Positions 18,210-26,781 of a stretch of DNA of 41,572 nt are shown here, piece after piece. The notes under the pieces were generated by a model. It searched no databases. It had not been told where the DNA came from and was given only the letters and a program-made list of their open reading frames with translations. The stretch's first letter is position 1. The number at the start of each line of letters is the position of its first letter. The stretch comes from Roseofilum casamattae BLCC-M143. GTDB lineage: Bacteria > Cyanobacteriota > Cyanobacteriia > Cyanobacteriales > Desertifilaceae. The stretch spans positions 1 to 41,572 of the forward strand of contig NZ_JAQOSQ010000032.1 of NCBI RefSeq assembly GCF_030068455.1. The letters are read 5' to 3'. A program made the position numbers and the translations under genes.

Positions 18210-19379
18210 CTACCGTTCCTGTACTTGTACCATGCGGTTGAACTGATTCATCGTGACTGAAATTAACAAATTCATCGATAAGTAGGTCAACATAATAATC
18301 AGCATCACCTCAACCGGTCGCCCACTTTGGTTGTAGGTGGTATTCGCCACGTTGTAGATTTCGGCATAGGCGATCGCCGCGCCGAGGCTGGAGTTTTTCG
18401 CCAAGTTCATATACTGATTCGTCAGCGGCGGAATAATTACCCGCAACGCTTGCGGAAACACTACTAACCGCATCATCAGTCCGGATTTCAATCCGAGGGC
18501 GCGAGCCGCTTCCCACTGACCCTTGGGTACGGCTTGAATCCCGCCCCGTACGACTTCGGCAATAAAGGCTCCGGTATAAAACACCAAACCCGTCACCAAG
18601 GCAGAAAACTCGCCCGTCAAGCGCAAGCCGCCGCTAAACACGCCCGGATTGCCTTCTATCGGTCGCTCCCAACCGAAGGCAATGGTAATAATGAAGAGAG
18701 CGGCGATCGCCATAACTCCCAAGGCTATCAATTGGGGTTGTCCCGAGTCGCCGGACTCCACCATGGCTCGAGTCCGCATTTTCCAGATTACAAAGGTGGC
18801 GATCGCCAACCCAACCAGTACGGTACACCAGAACGCCAAAGACCAATTCAATTTCGGCCAGGGCATAAACACCCCGCGATTGCTCAGAAACACCAGCCCC
18901 ATTACCTCCAGGCGTTCGGTAGGTCTGGGAAACTTGGAAAAAACGGCGCGATACCAAAAAAATAATTGCAACAGTAGGGGAACGTTACGCACCAGCTCCA
19001 CATAAACTTGGCTGCCTTTGCGCAATAACCAATTATTCGAGAAGCTCGCAATCCCCACGGCCATACCGACAATAGTGGTGAGAATCACCCCCACAATTAC
19101 CACGCGCAGGGTATTGACCAACCCCGCTAATAAGACTCGGCCGTAACTATCTTTGGCCGCATCATAGGGAATTAAACTTTCGCCGATCGCAAACGAGGCT
19201 TGAGTCCCCAAAAAATTAAACCCAAATTCGGTTCCCGCTCGCCGGAGATTAACCGACACATTATAAGTAAGCAGACTAATAACAGCAATGACGATCGCGA
19301 TCGCCAAAATTTGCAGCGCTATTCGCCAAAATCGCTCGTCGCGCCATAGAGGAATACTGTGCTCATTTGCCGAGTTCAT
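18210..19379 (-). CDS. aapQ: Amino-acid ABC transporter permease, AapQ/BztB/NatG type
   Basis: A 389-residue membrane protein with several hydrophobic segments. The permease core carries the coupling loop (AFIAEVVRGGIQAVPKGQWEAARALGLKSG), and the N-terminal part has the large insert characteristic of this branch (YNVSVNLRRAGTEFGFNFLGTQASF). It pairs with the next gene to form the heterodimeric channel. A 9-bp stem-loop lies in the 92-base gap before it. No good Shine-Dalgarno is seen before its ATG. Confidence 0.92.
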   Translation of the reverse strand: MNSANEHSIPLWRDERFWRIALQILAIAIVIAVISLLTYNVSVNLRRAGTEFGFNFLGTQASFAIGESLIPYDAAKDSYGRVLLAGLVNTLRVVIVGVILTTIVGMAVGIASFSNNWLLRKGSQVYVELVRNVPLLLQLFFWYRAVFSKFPRPTERLEVMGLVFLSNRGVFMPWPKLNWSLAFWCTVLVGLAIATFVIWKMRTRAMVESGDSGQPQLIALGVMAIAALFIITIAFGWERPIEGNPGVFSGGLRLTGEFSALVTGLVFYTGAFIAEVVRGGIQAVPKGQWEAARALGLKSGLMMRLVVFPQALRVIIPPLTNQYMNLAKNSSLGAAIAYAEIYNVANTTYNQSGRPVEVMLIIMLTYLSMNLLISVTMNQFNRMVQVQER

Positions 19380-19418
19380 AAGAAAATAAAAATAGATCGC
19401 ACTGGAGATGTTGGGGTC

Positions 19419-19448
19419 TGTAGTGGCAAACCGCAGCTCGCCACTACA
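19419..19448 (-). other. Intercistronic stem-loop between binding-protein and permease genes
   Basis: A perfect 9-bp stem TGTAGTGGC/GCCACTACA with a 12-base loop. It lies 24 bases after the binding-protein stop and 40 bases before the permease start. It has no following T-run on the coding strand, so it is better read as an mRNA-stabilising or attenuating hairpin than as a full terminator. Such hairpins commonly raise the binding protein above the membrane subunits. Confidence 0.6.
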
Positions 19449-19471
19449 CCATTACCGCAAACGGTTGGAAC

Positions 19472-20542
19472 TTAGCGGAACGGAGGAGAATAAAGCAGAC
19501 CGCCATCAGTCCACAGGGCATTTTGTCCGCGCTCGAGCTGGAACTGAGACTGTTTGCCTAAGTTGCGCTCGTAGACTTCCCCATAGTTACCAACCGAGGA
19601 AATAACTTCAGCCATAAAATCATTGTCCAGACCCAATCCCGTACCCAAGTCACCTTCAACACCCAGGAAGCGACGGATCGTTGGATTATCGCTGTTCTTC
19701 ATCTCGTCCACGTTTCCGGCAGTAATGCCCAATTCTTCAGCTTCAATCAACCCATAGGTCGTCCATTTCACCACATCAAACCATGCTGAGTCATTGTTGA
19801 TGGTTACCGGTCCTAGGGGTTCTTTAGACATGGTAATGTCCATCAGAATATGGTCGTCAGGATTCGGTAGGGTACTGCGGCGAGCAATAAGCTGAGATTT
19901 ATCTGAGGTCATGCCGTCGCAACGTTCTTCCGAATACGCAGCGTAAGCGGGGTCAGCTTGCTGGAAGGTGACGATTTCCGCCTCGACTCCAGCTTCGCGC
20001 ATATTATCGGTTAAGTTAAGTTCGGTCGTGGTTCCGGCTTCCACGCAAACCGCTTTATCAGCAAAATCTTTTAGTGAGGTGAGGCCGCTGTCTTTGCGCA
20101 CCATCATTCCTTGCCCGTCGTAGAATGTAGTCGGAGCAAATTCCAGACCTACAGAGGTATCGCGGCTGGTCGTCCACGTGGTGTTGCGCGAGAGCATATC
20201 AACTTCACCCCCAGATAGGGCAGTGAAGCGTTCGGTTGAGTCTAAGTTGCGGTATTCAACCGCATCTGGATCGCCGAGAACGGCACTAGCTACAGCCTTA
20301 CAAACATCCACGTCGATGCCAGAGTAGGCTCCAGTTTCGTCAACAAAGCTAAATCCAGGAATAGCTCCATCGACGCCGCAAATGAGCTTGCCTCTGCTTT
20401 TGACCACATCGAGGCGGCTTTGCACGGCAGGGGCTTCTGCCGAGTCTGTATCGCCATCGCTGTCGCTACTGTCAGGAGGCGGACTCGCACAAGCTCCGAG
20501 AAGTAGTAGAGATGATAATAGTAACGATTGCCATTTAGCCAT
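19472..20542 (-). CDS. aapJ: Amino-acid ABC transporter substrate-binding lipoprotein (AapJ/BztA/NatF-like)
   Basis: About 356 residues. The N-terminus MAKWQSLLLSSLLLLGACAS is a lipoprotein signal with lipobox LLGAC, followed by a Ser/Asp-rich linker (SPPPDSSDSDGDTDSAEA). The binding domain shows AapJ/BztA blocks: RGKLICGVDGAIPGFSFVD, YSGIDVDVCKAVASAVLGD, ERFTALSGGEVDMLSRNTTWT, SEERCDGMTSDKSQL, GPVTINNDSAWFDVVKWTTYGLI and FLGVEGDLGTGLGLDN. I chose the ATG at 20542 over an upstream one at 20578 because GAGGAG precedes it at a usable distance and the lipoprotein signal begins there. It is the first gene of the importer operon. Confidence 0.93.
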   Translation of the reverse strand: MAKWQSLLLSSLLLLGACASPPPDSSDSDGDTDSAEAPAVQSRLDVVKSRGKLICGVDGAIPGFSFVDETGAYSGIDVDVCKAVASAVLGDPDAVEYRNLDSTERFTALSGGEVDMLSRNTTWTTSRDTSVGLEFAPTTFYDGQGMMVRKDSGLTSLKDFADKAVCVEAGTTTELNLTDNMREAGVEAEIVTFQQADPAYAAYSEERCDGMTSDKSQLIARRSTLPNPDDHILMDITMSKEPLGPVTINNDSAWFDVVKWTTYGLIEAEELGITAGNVDEMKNSDNPTIRRFLGVEGDLGTGLGLDNDFMAEVISSVGNYGEVYERNLGKQSQFQLERGQNALWTDGGLLYSPPFR

Positions 20543-20656
20543 ACGAATGTTTTTCTCCTCACTAATGGATGAAGACAATTTTCGAGAACAGAAGCTTTAG
20601 TACGATCGATACTAGCTTCAAATTTCTTTATTTTGTCCTCATGATATTAGCAGGAT

Positions 20657-20689
20657 CTGCTGGATATCGTATCCAAAGCAGCATTTTTT
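20657..20689 (+). terminator. Terminator-like hairpin with T-run upstream of the importer operon
   Basis: CTGCTGGATA/TATCC-AA-AGCAG form a 10-bp stem (two-base bulge, loop TCG) followed by six T at 20684-20689 on the plus strand. Both flanking genes are on the minus strand, so this would stop antisense transcription, or the hairpin may serve the leader region. An 11-bp palindrome TGTAGGCTACA sits just beyond (20695-20705). Confidence 0.4.
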
Positions 20690-20750
20690 AGTGATGTAGG
20701 CTACATTGATGCTTTGATGCCAAATAGGGCACGAGGGACGATCGCCTTCT

Positions 20751-20981
20751 TTAAGGTAAGAGTTCTGGAGATAGGCGCTGGTGAGCTAAATCGCGAATTA
20801 GGGACGATCGCGATTCGATATAGTGAGTTAGCAAGTCGGCTTCTTCCCCATTTAGCGATCGCTCTTGAGCCAAATGTCCTAGGAGCCACTGCGCTAGACT
20901 CGGATCGTCGAGCTTGAGTAATCGTTGGGGTTGCGTGTTTTCAATCAGCGACCACAGATGTCGTAGCAGATTGGGAGTCAT
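20751..20981 (-). CDS. Small conserved cyanobacterial protein of unknown function
   Basis: A 76-residue protein (MTPNLLRHLWSLIENTQPQR...) that looks mostly helical, with no membrane segment and no cysteine. AAGGAG lies eight bases before the ATG, which supports real translation. The look (LRHLWSLIE, DPSLAQWLLGHL, LLTHYIESRSSLIRDLA) matches short hypothetical proteins seen in many cyanobacteria, but I know no function. It lies between the HerA-like ATPase and the importer operon, same strand, about 185 bases from the former. Confidence 0.65.
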   Translation of the reverse strand: MTPNLLRHLWSLIENTQPQRLLKLDDPSLAQWLLGHLAQERSLNGEEADLLTHYIESRSSLIRDLAHQRLSPELLP

Positions 20982-21166
20982 TACGATGTCTCCTTAAGGA
21001 TTTCTTTATAATCATACTCAATCTATTTGAAGAATTCACCCTCTCGACACAAGATCCTACTAAAGGTAGAGAAGCTTAACAAAACGATCGATATCTTGAC
21101 AGAGGAGTGAGTCCTACCTATAACATCAGTTGTCGATCGGTAAGGTGAGAAACCCCACTTAACGGC

Positions 21167-22933
21167 TCAATCAATACTACGTCCATTGAAAGTTTGGGGA
21201 GCTTGTCGAACTGCTGGCGGTGCTGTATCGGCTTCTCGCTCTTGTTGGCGATGGGTTTGGAAATGGCGCTGCCACAGATCGGGAGCGTCCAGAGTGTTCC
21301 CTCCATGATGAGTTTTGCGCTTGCGAATGCGACAAAGCACGGGCGCATTCACGCAAGCACCAGCAACGATCGCTTGTCCTTTGGTCAGGGCTGGCAGTTC
21401 GTTAAGCAAGTCTCGGCCTGCTGCTTCAACGCCATGCTTGAGACTATCTTGATCGACTGGATTAATAATGCGTAAGAGAAACTGGCTCATGCATTGCGAG
21501 AGCACGTCGGAGTCGAGCTTTCCGGGCCGTTGCGTAATCAGTCCGACTCCGAGACCAAACTTGCGTCCTTCGCTGAGAATGGTACGCAAGATTGCTTTGC
21601 ATCGAGAGGGTTCGCGAGCTGGAGCAAAGCGGTGAGCTTCTTCAATCAGAATAAATACGGGGAAGGGCAGGTAATTTTCATCTCCGGGAAACACTTTTTC
21701 TTTCTGAGTATGCATTCGCGCTTGATAGGCTTGGCGGAGAATTGCCGTACAGATGGCTTGTTGTTCTTCTTGAGCAATTTCATTCATCTGCAAGACAGTG
21801 ACTTGCCCCGGCTCGAATAGATCTTGAGGAGCCAGGTGTTGATAGGGGTGGAAATGAGGCGATCGCTCTAATTTCTCCAGCTTCCATTCAATGGCAGGAG
21901 CAGACGTGCCGACTTTTTCGTTCCCTTCCTCATCGGTTTGGCTGTCTGCCTCGTACACGGCGGCGACTAAATCTTGCACGTCCCAACGATAGTTCGATTG
22001 TTTGTTACGTCTGAGGTTGCTAAAGGCTTTACTCAGAATGGCTTGCTGGCGATCGCTCATTGTTGGCAGCAGCATCAAAATATCATAGTAGTCCAACGAA
22101 GACATGCGAATTCGCACGTCCTCTGGCATGAGAATCTTTACCTTCGGACTATAGTCCCCTTGAGTAAAAGCGCTATGGCCTCGCAGTTCCGTCAAGGTTC
22201 CATATTCTCCATGAGGGTCGAAAATCAGAACTGGAGCACGGTTGTGAGGGGAGAGCAGCTCTTCAATCAGTACTCCTGCTGTATAAGATTTTCCCGAACC
22301 CGTCCCCGCCAAGATAGCCAGATGGGTACTGACAATTTCTTTGACATCTAAAACGACTGGGACTCTATCTTGCGGCCGCAAGAGAATCGATCCCATATGA
22401 GCGCTACCGATCTCGCCTCCTTCCTTGCGGTTCACGATCGACTCGAGCAAGCGATCGCTCGCTAACATTACCTTTGCTCCCGGATTGGGCGGTTGCCGAG
22501 GATTCATAAATCCTAAATTTACGTCAAAATACCCAATAGTCTCAACGGTTACTTCGTATAACTCCGGATTTTTATCTGTAAATCCCACTAAAGCAGCGAT
22601 CGCCTCCGGGCTAGTTTCCGGATCGGCAAAGATGCGATCGGGAAAGGAATCAATCAAACATATGTTACTAATCTTTCCTAGAATTTGCCGATTGTTTTGA
22701 CGGCGTTGTGGTAGAGAAAATTCTTTGCTCTGAAGAGAATAGTAAATAAACTCTCCGATTTTGACGTGTCGATTATCAGTTGTAATAAATACATATTGAT
22801 TGCCCGTTGCTCCCGGTCCTTTCACCGTACCAATAATGCGATCGCCAACGAATTCATCCTCCGGGAACTGGTCGCCCAGCACTCTATCACCTGCATTCAG
22901 TCCGATCGTAGAAAACTCTGGTGATGCTGTCAT
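21167..22933 (-). CDS. HerA/DUF87-like hexameric ATPase
   Basis: A 588-residue protein. An N-terminal HAS-barrel-like beta region (about 1-190) is followed by a RecA-type ATPase with Walker A AGTGSGKSYT (near residue 212), the block VLIFDPHGEYGTL, Walker B FILIEEAHRFAP and an arginine-containing ITQRPGKLDSDVLSQC segment. The order matches HerA/DUF87 DNA translocases; archaeal HerA works with NurA in end resection. No NurA- or SIR2-like partner is adjacent, so a defence or repair role is not shown. The C-terminal 60 residues are low-complexity, Gln/His-rich. Confidence 0.85.
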   Translation of the reverse strand: MTASPEFSTIGLNAGDRVLGDQFPEDEFVGDRIIGTVKGPGATGNQYVFITTDNRHVKIGEFIYYSLQSKEFSLPQRRQNNRQILGKISNICLIDSFPDRIFADPETSPEAIAALVGFTDKNPELYEVTVETIGYFDVNLGFMNPRQPPNPGAKVMLASDRLLESIVNRKEGGEIGSAHMGSILLRPQDRVPVVLDVKEIVSTHLAILAGTGSGKSYTAGVLIEELLSPHNRAPVLIFDPHGEYGTLTELRGHSAFTQGDYSPKVKILMPEDVRIRMSSLDYYDILMLLPTMSDRQQAILSKAFSNLRRNKQSNYRWDVQDLVAAVYEADSQTDEEGNEKVGTSAPAIEWKLEKLERSPHFHPYQHLAPQDLFEPGQVTVLQMNEIAQEEQQAICTAILRQAYQARMHTQKEKVFPGDENYLPFPVFILIEEAHRFAPAREPSRCKAILRTILSEGRKFGLGVGLITQRPGKLDSDVLSQCMSQFLLRIINPVDQDSLKHGVEAAGRDLLNELPALTKGQAIVAGACVNAPVLCRIRKRKTHHGGNTLDAPDLWQRHFQTHRQQEREADTAPPAVRQAPQTFNGRSID

Positions 22934-23219
22934 AGTCTACAGTAAGATAATTAACGACGGAAAATCATCGGCTAGTTTGAACTTATATTGAGGAAAACTG
23001 AGCCAAAATTATGAGGAATTCTCGGATTTGCTCGGAGCAGGGATTGCGGTAAATTAGGAAAGACATTCCGATCGCTATCCATCTCTCTTCCAAGTGAAAA
23101 CGCTCGAAGCTAGTCGAACATTTTCTACCTCTAACACAGGGGCATCGACAGCGAGAAAAAATTACAACGTTCATCTGTTGCACAATCCGACATTAAGCCC
23201 AGTGGGGAGACAGGAAACT

Positions 23220-24269
23220 ATGAAACTGGCATCCATGCAAACGAGGGGAACAGCCGATCTCAATGCGATCGCGATCGCCCAGTATCCTCATTATAAGTCA
23301 TCGCCTTCACCAGAAGAACCATCCTCTAACAGCGATCGCGAGGAACCTTCGAGCACCCTTTATCCCCCCGAACCCAAAGAACCCGAAACCTTTACCCCAG
23401 CGAGCAATCGCGTTACAACATCGGGAAGCAACACCAACGCCCAAACCTTGCGGCAATTTCAACAGCTCGTTACCGAACGCACGGCACAACTGGAATTAAG
23501 CTTAAAAGTACAAGCCAAACTCTACGAACAAACTCGGCGACAGGTGGAAGAGCTGCGCCATCTCAATCAGCTCAAAGATGAATTTTTAAGTACGGTCAGT
23601 CACGAACTGCGAACGCCGTTAACCAGCATGACCTTAGCGATTCGCATGTTGCGCCAACCGGGTATTTCTCCAGAACGGCAACAAAAATATCTGGATATTT
23701 TGGAAGCCCAATGCCAGCAGGAAGTGAATCTGATTAATGACTTGCTCACCCTACAAGAGCTGGAAAGTAACGCGATCGATCTCGACTATCAACCCCTAGA
23801 CATCGGCAAAAGCATTGCGCGAGAAACAGCCAGATTTGCCACTCAATGGGGTCACAAAGAAATTGAGGTACGCTTAGATGTAGCCCCAGAGCTACCGATG
23901 ATCCATACCGAAGAAGATAGTTTTCGGGGCATTGTGGCTGAATTACTCAGTAACGCCGGTAAGTTTTCGCAGCCGGGAACCGAAGTGGTAGTGCGAGTGA
24001 AACCGGATACCTCGGATGCCAATAACGTTCAGATTTCGATTTCCAATCAAGGAATTGGCATTGAATCGAGCGAACGGCCTTACATTTTCGATAAATTCCG
24101 CCGAGGGACGGGAGTTACGGCAAAAGCGATCGCCGGAACGGGTTTAGGACTAGCCTTAGTGAAGGGATTAGTGGAACAATTAGGGGGCACCATTTCCGTT
24201 ACTAGTTATCCCCTCACCTCGGAGGTAATCTGGGAAACCTGCTTTACCCTGATTCTGCCCCAAGGATAA
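23220..24269 (+). CDS. Soluble sensor histidine kinase
   Basis: About 349 residues. A disordered Pro/Ser/Glu-rich N-terminus (about 1-80) leads to a coiled-coil (QLELSLKVQAKLYEQTRRQVEELRHL), then HisKA with the H-box STVSHELRTPLTS, and HATPase_c with N box (AELLSNAGKFS), G1 (NQGIGI) and G2 (GTGLGLALVKGLVEQLGG). There is no transmembrane segment and no obvious sensor domain. I prefer the ATG at 23220, with GGGAG upstream, over a GTG at 23094, because the extra residues look non-coding. It is followed 44 bases later by the UbiB-like gene. No response regulator is adjacent. Confidence 0.87.
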   Translation: MKLASMQTRGTADLNAIAIAQYPHYKSSPSPEEPSSNSDREEPSSTLYPPEPKEPETFTPASNRVTTSGSNTNAQTLRQFQQLVTERTAQLELSLKVQAKLYEQTRRQVEELRHLNQLKDEFLSTVSHELRTPLTSMTLAIRMLRQPGISPERQQKYLDILEAQCQQEVNLINDLLTLQELESNAIDLDYQPLDIGKSIARETARFATQWGHKEIEVRLDVAPELPMIHTEEDSFRGIVAELLSNAGKFSQPGTEVVVRVKPDTSDANNVQISISNQGIGIESSERPYIFDKFRRGTGVTAKAIAGTGLGLALVKGLVEQLGGTISVTSYPLTSEVIWETCFTLILPQG

Positions 24270-24313
24270 GAGGGTAAGAAACAGGTCTTTATTTCCAGGA
24301 CTCGATCCGCCAT

Positions 24314-25963
24314 ATGCCGAATATTCTTCCAGCTCGCTCCTCCCAGTGGCAACGCATTACTTATTCTCCCTTACGGCGGCAAATCCAAGTCTTCTCGGCA
24401 ATTGCCTCGTTTGCGATCGCTCTGTTCTGGGATCGATGGCGCGGCAACCAGACATCGGCGCGCCAACGGCAGCGGGCCCGCTGGTTAGTCAAAATACTGT
24501 TAGAGTTAGGGCCGACGTTTATTAAAATCGGTCAGTCTCTGTCTACGCGCTCCGATATTTTGCCAGCGGAATACATTGAAGCCTTAGAAGAATTGCAAGA
24601 CCGGGTTCCTGCCTTTAGTACGGAACAAGCGATTTCTATTATTGAAGCGGAGTTAGGATCTTCGGTTCGTGCCCTCTTTCGTCAGTTCGATCCTCTACCC
24701 TTAGCTGCTGCCAGTTTAGGGCAAGTCCATCGGGCGATGTTGCACACCCAAGAGGAAGTTATTGTGAAGGTGCAGCGGCCGGGATTGCGATCGCTATTTG
24801 ATGTGGATGCACGAGCGATCTATCGAGCCATTCAAATTCTGGAAAGAGTCTTCGCCTGGACGCGCAAGTACGAACTCATGACCATCTATGATGAATTTTT
24901 TCGGATTCTCTATCAAGAAATTGACTATAAACAAGAGGCACTCAATGCCGAACGGTTTCGCGATAATTTTGCCGAGGACGAGCAAATTATTGTCCCCAAA
25001 ATTTATTGGCGCTACACCACTCACCAAATTTTGACCGCCGAGTATTTACCTGGAATTAAAATTGATAACCGAGAGGCATTGATTGCTTGCGGTCTCGATC
25101 CGCGCCAGATTAACCAAATCGGCATTTGTTGCTATCTGAAACAATTGCTGTTGGATGGTTTTTTTCAAGCCGATCCCCATCCGGGAAATTTAGCGGTGAG
25201 TACGGAAGGGAAGCTGATTTTCTACGATTTTGGCATGATGGGCGAGATTCAATCTCTGGCGAAGGATAGCATGATTCGCAATTTTTTTGCCGTGTTGCGC
25301 AAAGATACGGATGAGGTGATCGATACTCTGGTGCAGATGGGGTTAATTGAGCCGATGGCAGATATGACTCCGGTGCGGCGACTGATTGAGTTTTTGTTGG
25401 ATCGGTTTACGGAACGACCGGTGAATTTTCGCGAGTTTACTCTAATTCAAGACGAACTCTATACGATGTTCGAGCAACAGCCATTTCGCTTGCCGGCAGA
25501 GATGACGTTCGTGCTGAAGGCGCTAACCACGTTGGATGGAATTGCTCGTGCCTTAGATCCGGAATACAATTTGGTCGCGTCTTCCCAGCCGTTTATTCGG
25601 GAGGTGACGACGGCTCAGGGCGGGCGTTATGCGATCGCCGAAGTGTTTCGTCAAGCCAAACTCTGGGTACAGTCTCCATTCCAACAACCGAGAACCAGCG
25701 ATCTCTGGTTCCAAGGACTCGAGGAACGCTTGCAAGCGGGCACTCTGGAGCTTCCCGTCAGAGCGGTAGAGAGCGATCGCCGCTTACAATCCTTGACTCG
25801 CGCAGTTCGTCAGTTACTCTATTTATGCGGTGCGGGATTTACGTTAGTTGCGGGCAGTATTCTCTTGGTCGGACAATACGTTGGGTTGGCGATCGCTGTT
25901 TTCTGGGCGTCCGGACTGTTTGGTCTTTTGCTCCTGCGATCGTTCTTTCGCTACATGAGTTAA
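24314..25963 (+). CDS. ABC1/AarF/UbiB family protein kinase-like protein
   Basis: A 549-residue protein with all ABC1 hallmarks: the KxGQ motif (FIKIGQSLSTRSD, near residue 75), the Ala-rich nucleotide loop AAASLGQVHRA, the catalytic Lys in VKVQRPG, ADPHPGN and the metal-binding DFG (YDFGMMG). Two hydrophobic helices lie at the C-terminus (about 505-545). UbiB/ADCK proteins support isoprenoid-quinone metabolism as ATPases rather than canonical kinases. In cyanobacteria the family is multicopy and a plastoquinone or tocopherol link is likely but unproven here. Confidence 0.92.
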   Translation: MPNILPARSSQWQRITYSPLRRQIQVFSAIASFAIALFWDRWRGNQTSARQRQRARWLVKILLELGPTFIKIGQSLSTRSDILPAEYIEALEELQDRVPAFSTEQAISIIEAELGSSVRALFRQFDPLPLAAASLGQVHRAMLHTQEEVIVKVQRPGLRSLFDVDARAIYRAIQILERVFAWTRKYELMTIYDEFFRILYQEIDYKQEALNAERFRDNFAEDEQIIVPKIYWRYTTHQILTAEYLPGIKIDNREALIACGLDPRQINQIGICCYLKQLLLDGFFQADPHPGNLAVSTEGKLIFYDFGMMGEIQSLAKDSMIRNFFAVLRKDTDEVIDTLVQMGLIEPMADMTPVRRLIEFLLDRFTERPVNFREFTLIQDELYTMFEQQPFRLPAEMTFVLKALTTLDGIARALDPEYNLVASSQPFIREVTTAQGGRYAIAEVFRQAKLWVQSPFQQPRTSDLWFQGLEERLQAGTLELPVRAVESDRRLQSLTRAVRQLLYLCGAGFTLVAGSILLVGQYVGLAIAVFWASGLFGLLLLRSFFRYMS

Positions 25964-26000
25964 CACCAAGAAATGCCCGTTAGCGATCGCTACCGGACAC

Positions 26001-26051
26001 AAAAAAAACCAGAAAGGATAGAGATATTTACCACTACTCTATCTTTTCTGG
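26001..26051 (-). terminator. Rho-independent terminator of the tRNA-Glu gene
   Basis: A 15-bp stem, CCAGAAAAGATAGAG with CTCTATCCTTTCTGG (one G-U), and a 13-base loop, followed on the minus strand by eight T (26001-26008). It lies 17 bases beyond the tRNA 3' end. This is the clearest intrinsic terminator in the window. Confidence 0.85.
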
Positions 26052-26068
26052 CAACTCATGGAAACTAA

Positions 26069-26141
26069 TACCCCCAAGGGAATTCGAATCCCTGTCGCCT
26101 CCGTGAAAGGGAGGTGTCCTAGGCCTCTAGACGATGGGGGC
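26069..26141 (-). tRNA. trnE: tRNA-Glu (anticodon UUC)
   Basis: A 73-base cloverleaf: acceptor GCCCCCA/TGGGGGT (G1-U72 wobble, discriminator A), D-arm CGTCTAGAGGCCTAGGACA, anticodon loop CTTTCAC giving UUC, and T-loop TTCGAAT. CCA is not encoded. In cyanobacteria this tRNA serves both translation and, through glutamyl-tRNA reductase, tetrapyrrole synthesis. It is divergent from ndk. Confidence 0.95.
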
Positions 26142-26161
26142 TTGTTTTGTTCACCTTAACT

Positions 26162-26190
26162 ATACTAACCAACCTTGTTAGAGATGTCAA
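26162..26190 (-). promoter_or_regulatory. Sigma-70-type promoter of tRNA-Glu
   Basis: On the minus strand a perfect TTGACA -35 box (plus 26185-26190) is followed by 17 bases and TAGTAT (plus 26162-26167). The tRNA 5' end lies 20 bases further on, which is a sensible leader for RNase P processing. Confidence 0.75.
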
Positions 26191-26296
26191 CCCCATTGGC
26201 ACAACTTTTTCTGGCTCGGGAAAAGAGGAGCTGAGAGGGCCGTTCCTGACGGGTGATGAGATAATCAGGATGACCTACTATCTAAAGGAGATTATT

Positions 26297-26746
26297 GTGG
26301 AACGTACCTTTATCGCCATTAAACCCGACGGCGTCCAACGAGGGTTAGTGGGCGAGATTATTCGTCGCTTAGAAAACAAAGGCTTTACCCTCGTCGGACT
26401 CAAGCTGATGAACGTGAGTAAAGATCTCGCCGAACAGCATTATGGCGTACATAAAGAACGACCGTTCTTCCCGAGTCTCATCAAGTTTATTACCTCCGGT
26501 CCTGTAGTCGCCATGGTTTGGGAAGGAGACGGAGTCGTCGCTTCGGCCCGCAAAATTATCGGTGCGACCAATCCTCTGAGTGCAGAACCGGGAACCATTC
26601 GCGGGGATTTTGGTGTTAGTGTCGGACGCAATCTGATTCATGGTTCCGATGCCATTGAAACCGCTCAAAATGAAATCGAATTGTGGTTCAAAGAGGACGA
26701 GCTGGCTGCTTGGAAACCAACTCTGACCCCCTGGTTATACGAATAA
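26297..26746 (+). CDS. ndk: Nucleoside diphosphate kinase
   Basis: A 149-residue NDK beginning (V)[20 protein letters not shown], with the active-site region NLIHGSD (catalytic His), the [16 protein letters not shown] block and [17 protein letters not shown]. It transfers the gamma phosphate between nucleoside triphosphates and diphosphates. The start is GTG at 26297 with AAGGAG seven bases upstream; the open frame further upstream runs over the tRNA-Glu promoter and is not coding. Full length for the bacterial family. Confidence 0.97.
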   Translation: MERTFIAIKPDGVQRGLVGEIIRRLENKGFTLVGLKLMNVSKDLAEQHYGVHKERPFFPSLIKFITSGPVVAMVWEGDGVVASARKIIGATNPLSAEPGTIRGDFGVSVGRNLIHGSDAIETAQNEIELWFKEDELAAWKPTLTPWLYE

Positions 26747-26781
26747 GCTGTTCGAGACGCTTAACTGGCGATCGCATTCCA

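Noticed and set aside
20607-20623. Possible NtcA box (GTA...TAC) upstream of the amino-acid importer
   Set aside because: The spacing is seven rather than the required eight bases, and no -10 box stands at the usual distance. Kept only as a weak regulatory candidate.
21167-22933. HerA-like ATPase as a possible defence system
   Set aside because: Known HerA defence modules carry a SIR2, NurA or DUF4297 partner. None is adjacent; the neighbours are a small conserved protein and a divergent histidine kinase.
26147-26296. 50-residue N-terminal extension of ndk
   Set aside because: It overlaps the tRNA-Glu promoter, lacks homology to NDK, and a GTG with AAGGAG stands exactly where the family begins.
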